This document shows positions 36,340 to 44,000 of a stretch of DNA of 64,000 nucleotides, piece after piece (within the stretch, counting starts at the first letter, position 1; each line of letters starts with the position of its first letter). This stretch comes from an uncultured Woeseia sp. GTDB taxonomy: Bacteria > Pseudomonadota > Gammaproteobacteria > Steroidobacterales > Woeseiaceae. The notes beneath the pieces are model-generated. The model had not been told where the DNA came from and did not search any database. It saw only the letters and a program-made list of their open reading frames with translations. The stretch is from NCBI GenBank assembly GCA_937925605.1, contig CALALV010000160.1:1-64000 (forward strand), read 5' to 3'. A program made the position numbers and the translations under genes.

Positions 36340-39124
36340 TGCGCTCCAGCTTGGCGTAGCGCGCCGGCATCAGGCTCGCCAGCGACTCGAAACTCTTCTG
36401 CACCCATTCGTCGTAGACGCCCTCGGCCGCGCGTACGGCGTTGGCCTGGTGCAGCTCGATGGCCTGCTCTTCGAACGGGAATGCCTGTTCCTCGAGCAGC
36501 AGCTCGTATTGTTCGAGCGCCAGCGCGTCGAGGTCCGCGGGGCGTTCCGACTCCATCAGGTCGCGCCCGAAACCGCGGTAGACCTCGCCGAGCCGGAACG
36601 TCGCCGCGGTCGTGACCTCCGCCACGCCGTAGTCCGCGGCTTCGCCGTAGGCCGCGAGGACCTCTTCCATCAGGCGCTTCTTCACGGCCAGGCTGTCGGC
36701 CAGCGGCTGGCTTATGCGCGCGGCCTCGAAGCGCTCGAGTGCGGGCTCCGCGAGTTCGAGCGTGGCCCGGGCCGCGACGAAGCGGCTGCGCTCGGTGCGC
36801 TCGCTGCCGGCGCCGGCGTCCGCGTACTTCAGTTCGCGCAGCCGCTGCTCGCGCAGGGCGCGGCTGGGACCCGCGTCGGCGATCTCGAACAGCCGGTAAC
36901 GCGCCTCGAAGGCCTCCGCGAACGGCGCCGGGTAGCGCTCGACGATGATCTCGAGGACCCGTTCCTCGTCGTCCAGCGCGCCGCTGTTGCCGTACAACTC
37001 GGCGGCCTGCCACCAGGCTTCGCGGCGCACGTCCTCGCCGCTCGCCGGGTTTTCCGCGATGCGCTCGAATTCGCCGGCGGCGGCGTCGGCGCGGCCGGAT
37101 TCCAGGTAGGACACGGCCAGCTTCTGCGTCACGTCGTCGGCGAATTCGCTGTCCGGGAAGTCACGCCGGAAGGACTCGAGCACGGTGGCCGCGCGGTCCC
37201 AGTCCTCGAGGTTGATCAGCGCCGCGGCGGCGTCGTACTCCGCGGTTGCCACGATCGGCGAGCCGGGCACCGCCGCTGCCACGCGGCGGAAATGCGTGAC
37301 CGCGGTCTCGAGGTCGCCGGCGGCGCGTGCGGCCTCGCCCTGCTTGTAGATCGACGAGGCAATGCGCTCGCTGATCTCGTCCTGTGCCGCCGCGTCGTCG
37401 GCCGGCGTGAAGCCGCGCAGCGCGTAGTAGGCGTTTTCCGCTTCCGGGTAGCGGCCGAGGTCGAACTGCGAATGCGCGATGACGGTCCACGAGGTGCGGG
37501 CCAGCTCGGCGGGCGCGGCGGCATCGCGCTCCACGACGTTGCGGGCCACCGCGATCGCGAGGTCGAACTGCCCCTGCGCGAACAGGTCCTCGGCCACCGT
37601 CGTCAGCACGGCGGCGGACTCCGGGTGCTCCGGGTAGGTGTCCGCGAAGCGCAGGCCGCTGTCGAGATAGCGCTGGTGCCAGGCCAGCTGCGCGTCGCCC
37701 GCCAGCGCTTCCTCGTGGCGCCGGTAGGCGAGCAGCGCGGCGTACGCGGCCTCGGCCGAGCGCTCGTGGCGCGGGAAGTCGTAGGCCGTGCGCTCGTACT
37801 CGTCGGTGGCGGCGGCGTAGTCGCCGCTCTCGTAGAGGATCTCGGCGAGCAGGAAGTTGGTCTGCGCGCTGTCCGGCTCGTCCGGGAAGTACTCGAGGAA
37901 CTTGCGGTACCAGCGAGCCGCGGCCTGGTAGTCGGCGCGCGTGCCGTCCTTGCCCTGCGCCTCGGAATGGTAGTACTGCGCGAGGTCGGTCAGGTTGGCC
38001 TTGAGGTGGGCGATGACGGCCTGGTTCTGCTCGCGCCCGTGCTGTTGCCAGTAGGGCTGCTCGAGGCCGTAGCGCTCGACGAAGTCCTGCTTCGCGCCGA
38101 GCACCAGCGACGGGAAGCCGCCCTGCTTGTAGGCCTCGATGACCTCGACCTGCAGGAGCGGCGCCTTCACGTGCTGCGGGTCGTGCGCGACGAAGGCCTC
38201 GTAGGTTTCGGCCGCATCCACGAAGCGTTCCTTCTCGAGGTACAGGTCGCCCAGGTTCATGTAGATGACGTGCGCGTAATCCGGGTAGCCGCGGTCGCCG
38301 AACCAGGCGCCTATGCTGTCCGCGCCGTCGAGGTAGGAGAAGCTGATCGACAGCACGCGGAACGTGTCGTCGACCAGTTCGCGGTCGGCGCGGCCGAGCG
38401 CGTCGAGCGGCTCGCCGCCCGCCAGCAGGTCGATGCCGTCCAGCTTGCGATCGAGCAAGCCGAAAAACGGTCCGAAGCTGTCCTCGTGCTCGGCCAGCTT
38501 GAACTGCGCCCAGCCGAGCTTGTACAGCGATTGTTCGTAGAAGCGCGATGTTTCGCCCGCGGCGACGACGTGCCGGTAGGCCTCCTCGGCCGCCGCGTAG
38601 TCCTTGCGCAGGAACAGCATCTCGCCGCGCCGGAACTCGACCTCGTCGCGCCGCGCAGTTTCTGGGTAGCGCGCGACGAGTTCGTTCAGCGTCTCGAGTG
38701 CCGCGTCGGTCTCGCCGGCGATCTCGTAGGCACGCGCGAGCTGGTAGAGCACGGTGTCGTTGCGACGGTAGTCGGGATAGGCCTCGAGCAGCTGGCGGAA
38801 CAGCGACACCGCGCTGCCGTAGCGATTCGCGCCGAGCTCGTCGACGTTGCGAGCCAGTTCCTCTGCCTCGACCGCCTCGAGTTCGAGGTCCGCGAGCCGG
38901 CGCATCGCCTCGGCGCGCAGCTCCGGGTCGTCCGAGACGAGGTCGAGGAAGGCGCGGTAGTTGTCGCGGGCCTTCGCGTTGCTGTTGGCGATGCTGCGGC
39001 CTTCGCGCAGCTTGTAGCGGCCATTGCCGAGATCGCGGATCGTCTTTTCGTCGCCGGCCGCGGCCACGCCCGGCGGCAGCCACAGGGCCGCGGCGCAGAG
39101 GAGCGACAGCAGCACGCGGCTCAT
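36311..39124 (-). CDS. Large periplasmic tetratricopeptide-repeat protein (GltD/AgmU-like)
   Basis: A 937-residue exported protein: signal VLLSLLCAAALWLPPGVAAA, then TPR-type helical repeats over most of the length, e.g. DTVLYQLARAYEIAGETDAA, EVEFRRGEMLFLRKDYAAAE, ARWYRKFLEYFPDEPDSAQT and NFLLAEILYESGDYAAATDE. The frame is open upstream to 39589, but the ATG at 39124 with signal peptide overlaps the upstream stop by four bases (ATGA). It is the size and type of GltD (AgmU) in the Agl-Glt machinery and probably binds the outer part of the complex in the periplasm. Confidence 0.88.
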   Translation of the reverse strand: MSRVLLSLLCAAALWLPPGVAAAGDEKTIRDLGNGRYKLREGRSIANSNAKARDNYRAFLDLVSDDPELRAEAMRRLADLELEAVEAEELARNVDELGANRYGSAVSLFRQLLEAYPDYRRNDTVLYQLARAYEIAGETDAALETLNELVARYPETARRDEVEFRRGEMLFLRKDYAAAEEAYRHVVAAGETSRFYEQSLYKLGWAQFKLAEHEDSFGPFFGLLDRKLDGIDLLAGGEPLDALGRADRELVDDTFRVLSISFSYLDGADSIGAWFGDRGYPDYAHVIYMNLGDLYLEKERFVDAAETYEAFVAHDPQHVKAPLLQVEVIEAYKQGGFPSLVLGAKQDFVERYGLEQPYWQQHGREQNQAVIAHLKANLTDLAQYYHSEAQGKDGTRADYQAAARWYRKFLEYFPDEPDSAQTNFLLAEILYESGDYAAATDEYERTAYDFPRHERSAEAAYAALLAYRRHEEALAGDAQLAWHQRYLDSGLRFADTYPEHPESAAVLTTVAEDLFAQGQFDLAIAVARNVVERDAAAPAELARTSWTVIAHSQFDLGRYPEAENAYYALRGFTPADDAAAQDEISERIASSIYKQGEAARAAGDLETAVTHFRRVAAAVPGSPIVATAEYDAAAALINLEDWDRAATVLESFRRDFPDSEFADDVTQKLAVSYLESGRADAAAGEFERIAENPASGEDVRREAWWQAAELYGNSGALDDEERVLEIIVERYPAPFAEAFEARYRLFEIADAGPSRALREQRLRELKYADAGAGSERTERSRFVAARATLELAEPALERFEAARISQPLADSLAVKKRLMEEVLAAYGEAADYGVAEVTTAATFRLGEVYRGFGRDLMESERPADLDALALEQYELLLEEQAFPFEEQAIELHQANAVRAAEGVYDEWVQKSFESLASLMPARYAKLERSEDVVTALY

Positions 39125-40989
39125 TGCGCCGCCTCCGCCGTCGTCGTCGACGACAAGTCGTAGATGGCCGCCAGCGCGAAGCGCGCCTGGACCGAGTAAG
39201 TGTGCAGTCGTTCCTTCTGCGCCTGCATCTCGCCCACCGCTATGCCCTGCAGGTAGACGCGCTGGCGGTCCATCGCGCGGCCGACCCGCGCCCGCAGGCT
39301 CTCGATGCGCGGCGCAAGCCCGTCGATGCGCGCCCCGAAACCGGCGAAGAGGCCAGGCTCCGTCTGCATGGACTCGTCGACGCGCCGCCGCGAACGCTGT
39401 GTCTCGACCAGAGCCTCGCCGCTCTCGCGCACGTCGCGGCGCAGGCGCCACAGGCGCTCCTTGAAGGACTTCTCGAGATCCCACTGCAACACGCCTTTCA
39501 TCAGGCGCAGCTTGTGACGCAGGTCTTCGGCCTCCGGCAGGTCTGCCGCGACCGCCGGGTTCTGCGCCAGTGCGGACACCTCGCCCCACAGCGCGAACTC
39601 GGCAGGGCTCGCGAGGGCCAGCGCGTCGTGGTTGCGCTCGATGCTGTCGAGCCGCGCATCGAAGGCGAGCTTGCGATCGACCATGCCCTCCAGGTCGGCG
39701 CCGGCGAGGCTTGCAGTGACGCGCGGCAGGCGTTCGTCATAGGCCTGCTCGCGGGTCTCGAGCATGTTGCGGAAAACGCCGAGGCTCGACTGCCAGCGCT
39801 CGAGGTTGCGCGCGAGGTAATCGAGATCGCGGTAATTCTTCAGGCCTTCCTGGAATTCGTGGCTGGCCAGCAAGTGATACAGGTAGTTGGCCCCGACGCC
39901 GTCGGGCAGCGATTCCAGCCGCCAGTGCCAGCCGGTCGTGGCCTCTGCGTTGTCCGCGAGAAAGGTGGAAAGCAGGCGACCCGATTCGAGCGCGTCGATC
40001 GTGCCGTCGATGCGCCGGTTTTCCTCGGCGAACGCTTCGATCGCGTCGAGGTAGTGGTCCGCCGCCTGGCTGATCGAGTCGAGCTTGGCCATCGCGTACG
40101 GAACCGCGAGCATCGATTCCTGCACCGCGGGGTCCAGCAGGCTGCGCTCGCGCAGCGCCATCCACGGCACCAGTGCGCGCCCGTAGTCCTCGCGCTCGGC
40201 GTCCGCCCAGCCGACGCCGAGCAGGGCCTTGTTCGAGAACGGGCCATTGAGGCGAACGCGCTGCAGCGGTCGCTTCGCGAGCCGCGCCTCGCCGCCCTGC
40301 AGCATGGCATAGCCGAGCGCGAGATTGGCCTTGTCGCGCAGCGCCGCCAGCTCGTCGTTCCAGGGTTCGAGTTCGCCGAGTTCGTCCAGGATATCCGCCG
40401 CTTCGTCCGTGCGCCCGGCGCGCACCAGCGCGACGCCCAGGTTGAAGCGCGCGTAGCTCAACCACTCGCTGCGGTCGCGAAAACCGGCAAGCACCTCGAT
40501 GGCTTCTGCGTACTGGCGCCGGTCGATCAGCAGCTGCGCCCCGAGCAGGGTGCGCTCGGCATTGAGAGAACCGGGCAGCGGGCCCTCGATGTTCGCCAGC
40601 GCGAGCTGGGCTTCATCGGTGTATCCGCGCTGGTGCCAGATGCGCGCGAGGAAAAACCAGGTGCGATTGCGCACGGCAGGATCCGTGCTGTCGGCCAGCA
40701 GGCGCTCGAAGATGTCGGCCGCGCGCCGGTGATGGCCGTAGGACAGGTACAGGCCGCCGAGCAGCAGCTCGGCCTCGGCATCGTGGTGCGGCAGGCGCGC
40801 CTCGTGTTGCGCGGCGAGCAGCCGGACGATCGCCGGAAAATAGTCTTCCTGGTAGAAGTGGAACAGGACCTCGCCGTAGTGCGGGTCCTCGACCACGGTC
40901 GGGACGGTCGCGTCGTCAGCGGCCGCCGGCGCCGTGGCCGACAGCGCAAACGCCCACAGCAGGAAGGTCGGGATGCGCGGGAGCTTCAA
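39121..40989 (-). CDS. Periplasmic TPR-like helical repeat protein (GltC-like)
   Basis: A 622-residue exported protein with a signal peptide (FLLWAFALSATAPAAADD), TPR-like repeats in the first 300 residues (AEAELLLGGLYLSYGHHRRA; YARFNLGVALVRAGRTDEAA), and a long helical C-terminal part with coiled-coil character (DLEKSFKERLWRLRRDVRES). Both its length and place before a larger TPR protein recall GltC/GltD in Myxococcus; I infer homology only from architecture. Coupled by overlap to the next gene and 3 bases from the preceding one. Confidence 0.83.
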   Translation of the reverse strand: MKLPRIPTFLLWAFALSATAPAAADDATVPTVVEDPHYGEVLFHFYQEDYFPAIVRLLAAQHEARLPHHDAEAELLLGGLYLSYGHHRRAADIFERLLADSTDPAVRNRTWFFLARIWHQRGYTDEAQLALANIEGPLPGSLNAERTLLGAQLLIDRRQYAEAIEVLAGFRDRSEWLSYARFNLGVALVRAGRTDEAADILDELGELEPWNDELAALRDKANLALGYAMLQGGEARLAKRPLQRVRLNGPFSNKALLGVGWADAEREDYGRALVPWMALRERSLLDPAVQESMLAVPYAMAKLDSISQAADHYLDAIEAFAEENRRIDGTIDALESGRLLSTFLADNAEATTGWHWRLESLPDGVGANYLYHLLASHEFQEGLKNYRDLDYLARNLERWQSSLGVFRNMLETREQAYDERLPRVTASLAGADLEGMVDRKLAFDARLDSIERNHDALALASPAEFALWGEVSALAQNPAVAADLPEAEDLRHKLRLMKGVLQWDLEKSFKERLWRLRRDVRESGEALVETQRSRRRVDESMQTEPGLFAGFGARIDGLAPRIESLRARVGRAMDRQRVYLQGIAVGEMQAQKERLHTYSVQARFALAAIYDLSSTTTAEAAQ

Positions 40990-40992
40990 GTA

Positions 40993-41529
40993 TCACTCCC
41001 ATTCCCTGACGTCGAATTCGGGTTGCTGCTTCGGCGCGCGATCGGTGATCGCCAGTTCCACGTACTTCGCGCCGAGTCCCTTGCTCAGGTTGACGGTAGC
41101 GCCGCGGCGATACTCGCGCTCGTGCGGACCGAAGCCCGTGAACACCGCGACCAGCTCGTGGTCACCGGTCTTCAGGTTTTCCATGTGCAGCCGCTGCACG
41201 CCGCCCCGCCGCAGGGCATCCGCCTCGCGCTCGGTGTACAGGTAATTCGCAACTTCCTTGCCGTCGATTTTCAGCGTGACCGAATCGAGGGCGAAGTATT
41301 CGCCCACGTCGACGGACAGGAAGAACGCGACCTGCGAATTGGCCGGAAACAGCAATTCCTCTTCCAGCAGGAACAGGTCGCGGTTCAGCTCGAGCACTTC
41401 TTCCTTGAGGGCCTGGACGTCCTCGTCGATGCTGCGGAACTCGTCGTTCGCAGCCGGCTCGTCCGCTGCCTGCGCGCCGGCGACGGACAGCGCCGCGCAC
41501 AGCAATATCGCTCTGACAAACACTTTCAC
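40993..41529 (-). CDS. Exported coiled-coil protein of the ExbB/TPR operon
   Basis: A 178-residue protein: signal MKVFVRAILLCAALSVAGAQ, a heptad-like helix (ALKEEVLELNRDLFLLEEEL) and a beta-rich domain (LDSVTLKIDGKEVANYLYTE; NLKTGDHELVAVFTGFGPHE). No enzyme motifs. In related clusters this position holds a conserved short periplasmic protein of unknown role. Starts at the ATG at 41529 and is followed by the GltC-like gene after 3 bases. Confidence 0.75.
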   Translation of the reverse strand: MKVFVRAILLCAALSVAGAQAADEPAANDEFRSIDEDVQALKEEVLELNRDLFLLEEELLFPANSQVAFFLSVDVGEYFALDSVTLKIDGKEVANYLYTEREADALRRGGVQRLHMENLKTGDHELVAVFTGFGPHEREYRRGATVNLSKGLGAKYVELAITDRAPKQQPEFDVREWE

Positions 41530-41558
41530 CTCACTCTCCTGCTGGTGGCGTTACGCGT

Positions 41559-42059
41559 TCATTCGCGCAACAGGCTGCGGATCTCGGTCAGGTACTTCTG
41601 CTCGTAGCCGGGCTTGTAGCCGTGGTGCACGTGGCGCACGGTGCCGGTGCGGTCGACCAGCACCGTGACCGGCATTGCCTCGACCTGGTACAGGCGACTG
41701 ACGTCCTTGGACTCGTCGAACAGGACCGGGAAGCTGACGCCGAGCTCCTCGACCATCTGCATCGCGCGGCGCGCGTCGTCGTCGATGTTGACGCCGAGCA
41801 GCTTGAAGCCGACGCGCTCGTAGCGCGTGTACAGGTCGTCCAGCAGCGGCATCTCCTGGCGGCAGGGCCCGCACCAGGTCGCCCAGAAATTGATCATGAC
41901 GACGTCGCCGCGGTACTCGGAGAGCCGCAGGTTCTTGCCGCTCGCGCTCTTTAGCGCGAAATCGGGCGCTTCCTGGCCGGTCAGCGACGAGGAGGCGGAG
42001 GCGCCGAGCGCCAGCGCGGAACAGAGGGTGACGAGCAGCAGCGATTTAAGTCCGTTCAT
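41559..42059 (-). CDS. TlpA/ResA-type periplasmic thioredoxin
   Basis: A 166-residue exported thiol-disulphide protein: signal SLLLVTLCSALALGASA, then NFWATWCGPCRQEMPLLDDL with the C-G-P-C redox site, the family insertion NIDDDARRAMQMVEELGVSF, and cis-Pro in AMPVTVLVD. The longer open frame upstream is not real; the start is at 42059. It is first in the TPR/ExbB operon and could form or repair disulphides in its exported partners, or serve cytochrome or other periplasmic targets. Confidence 0.92.
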   Translation of the reverse strand: MNGLKSLLLVTLCSALALGASASSSLTGQEAPDFALKSASGKNLRLSEYRGDVVMINFWATWCGPCRQEMPLLDDLYTRYERVGFKLLGVNIDDDARRAMQMVEELGVSFPVLFDESKDVSRLYQVEAMPVTVLVDRTGTVRHVHHGYKPGYEQKYLTEIRSLLRE

Positions 42060-42273
42060 GTGTTTCCTTCCTTGTCTGGCCCGCGGGCGCGGGACCCGGC
42101 GTGCCCGCCCCGGTCCCGCGGCGCTGGCGACGCACGCGGCAATTCCCGGCATGGTGACAGGCAGTGCACACCGGCGGCCGTGATGATCGTCACAAATGCC
42201 CTGACGCGGGCCTCGTGGCAGACGCTCACGGCCGCCTGCGACCGCGCTGTGGGCTAGCGTAGCAGTCTGAATT

Positions 42274-42302
42274 GAAAGGAAAAGGCGTCGCCGATCGGCG
42301 AC
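42274..42302 (-). terminator. Putative rho-independent terminator after apbE
   Basis: Minus strand: GTCGCCGATCGGCGAC (42287-42302, 6-bp stem, 4-base loop), then GCC and a T-rich tail TTTTCCTTT (42274-42283 region). It lies about 30 bases past the apbE stop. The rest of the gap 42060-42273 shows no gene that I can support. Confidence 0.5.
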
Positions 42303-42331
42303 AGCCGGTGACGCCGCGCGGCGACAGTCCG

Positions 42332-43369
42332 CTAGTCGGTCGCGGGCGGCGCGAGTCCGTCGGAGTAGTACAGGCGGCCCGCCGCGTCGATGACGATGCC
42401 TTCGTAGTCGGGCAGCGTCGCCAGCAACCTCAGGCCGCGGTCCACGCCAAGGACGAACACGGAGGTCGACAGCGCGTCGGTGATCACCGCATCCGGTCCG
42501 ATCACGGTCGCGCTCATCAGCTCGCCGGCCGGGCGGCCGGTCGAGGGCTCGATGATGTGGTGGTAGCGCTGACCGTCCTCGATGAAGAAACGCTCGTAAT
42601 CGCCGGACGTCGACACCGCCTCGTTCTCGAGCGGGATGCGCAGGCTGACGCGGCCCTCTGCACGCGGGTCGCGGATGCCGACGATCCACGGCTGGCCGCG
42701 GCGGTCGCCGAGCAGGCGCGAGTCGCCCCCGGCCGTGACGATCGCGTGCCGGACGCCCAGCTCGCGCAGCCGTTCGACGCCGCGTTCGACCGCGTAGCCT
42801 TTCGCGATGCCGCCCAGGTTGATGCGCACGCCCGGGCGCAGGAAACGTATCGACTGGTCGCCGGCCCGCGGCTCGACGAGGCGGTAGTCGATCCGCGGCA
42901 GTTCCTCGGCGATTGTCTCGTCGCCCGGCCGCCGGCCCGCGCGGAAGTCGTAGTGGCGCCCGACGCTGTCGTAGGTGATGTCGAAGGCACCGCGCGTCAG
43001 CACCGAGATATCGAGCGAGCGGACGATCAGGTCGTAGAGTTCGGGCCCCGCGACCACCGGCCGGCTGGCGGCGTCGCGGTTGATCTCGGAAATGCGGCTC
43101 TCCTCGATGTAGGTGCTCATCAGGGCCTCGATCCGCGCAATCTCGGCGAACACGTCCTCGATGGCCTGCTCGCCCCGGGCCTCGTCGTCGTGCCACAGGC
43201 TGACCCGGACCTCGGTACCCATCTGCGTACGGGTGCCGCTCACCCAGTCCGCCAGCACGCCGGCCGGCGCAATCGAATTTGTCAGGAAAACAATGACTAG
43301 CGCCGCCCGGAAGCGAGCGGTATGCTGGCCGCCGTCGTCATGTCCCGAGGAGCCGGACCGTGCTTTCAT
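42332..43369 (-). CDS. apbE: FAD:protein FMN transferase ApbE
   Basis: A 345-residue exported enzyme attaching FMN covalently to Thr/Ser of target flavoproteins (e.g. Nqr/Rnf subunits) in the periplasm. The N-terminus (about residues 19-40) is a signal peptide. Motifs: GTEVRVSLW, RINLGGIAKGYAVERGVE, TAGGDSRLLG, SGDYERFF and HHIIEPSTGRPA with Mg-site Asp in VITDALSTSVFVLG. No target flavoprotein gene is nearby. Its start at 43369 overlaps the divergent lemA start by 10 bases. Confidence 0.9.
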   Translation of the reverse strand: MKARSGSSGHDDGGQHTARFRAALVIVFLTNSIAPAGVLADWVSGTRTQMGTEVRVSLWHDDEARGEQAIEDVFAEIARIEALMSTYIEESRISEINRDAASRPVVAGPELYDLIVRSLDISVLTRGAFDITYDSVGRHYDFRAGRRPGDETIAEELPRIDYRLVEPRAGDQSIRFLRPGVRINLGGIAKGYAVERGVERLRELGVRHAIVTAGGDSRLLGDRRGQPWIVGIRDPRAEGRVSLRIPLENEAVSTSGDYERFFIEDGQRYHHIIEPSTGRPAGELMSATVIGPDAVITDALSTSVFVLGVDRGLRLLATLPDYEGIVIDAAGRLYYSDGLAPPATD

Positions 43370-43950
43370 TCCTGATTTTCCTCGCCATCATCGTCGCGCT
43401 GCTGCTGTACGCGATCGGCATCTACAACCGGCTCGTCAACCTGCGCAACCGGGTCAAGAATTCCTTCGCGCAGATCGACGTCCAGCTCACGCGGCGCCAC
43501 GACCTCATTCCGAACCTGGTGGAAGCCGTCAAGGGCTACATGAAGCACGAGCGCGAGACGCTCGAGAACGTCATCAAGGCCCGGAATTCCGCGGTGTCCA
43601 GCCTCGAAAACGCCAAGTCCGACCCGGCCAATGCGCAGGCCATCAAGGAACTCGGCCAGTCCGAGGGCGCACTCGGCGCCGCCCTCGGCCGCCTGTTCGC
43701 GCTGGCCGAAGCTTATCCCGATCTGAAGGCCAATCAAAACATGATGCAGTTCCAGGAGGAGCTCGCGAGCACCGAGAACAAGGTCGCCTTCGCGCGCCAG
43801 GCCTTCAACGACAGCGTCATGAGCTACAACAACGCCGTCGAGAACTTCCCGAACAACATCGTGGCCGGCATGTTCCGCTTCGATACGGCGAGCTTTCTCG
43901 AAATCGAGTCGGAGGAGAAGCGCGCGGTACCCGAGGTCTCGTTTACCTGA
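43360..43950 (+). CDS. lemA: LemA family protein
   Basis: A 196-residue protein with one N-terminal membrane helix (MLSFLIFLAIIVALLLYAIG) and the family-typical NLRNRVKNSFAQIDVQLTRR and HDLIPNLVEAVKGYMKHERE. The GTG start at 43360 has a GAGGA ribosome binding site seven or so bases upstream. LemA proteins often accompany an M48 protease, as here (44001), and are of unknown function. Its first 10 bases overlap apbE on the other strand. Confidence 0.93.
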   Translation: MLSFLIFLAIIVALLLYAIGIYNRLVNLRNRVKNSFAQIDVQLTRRHDLIPNLVEAVKGYMKHERETLENVIKARNSAVSSLENAKSDPANAQAIKELGQSEGALGAALGRLFALAEAYPDLKANQNMMQFQEELASTENKVAFARQAFNDSVMSYNNAVENFPNNIVAGMFRFDTASFLEIESEEKRAVPEVSFT

Positions 43951-44000
43951 GTCGCGCGCAGCGCGGGCGGGCGCGCTAGCCCGCGCTGGCCGGGACGGCC

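Noticed and set aside
38548..41607. 1019-residue plus-strand open frame across the TPR genes
   Set aside because: Low-complexity Arg/Ala/His composition, and it covers three genes with signal peptides and repeats on the other strand. Similar long antisense frames elsewhere were rejected for the same reason.
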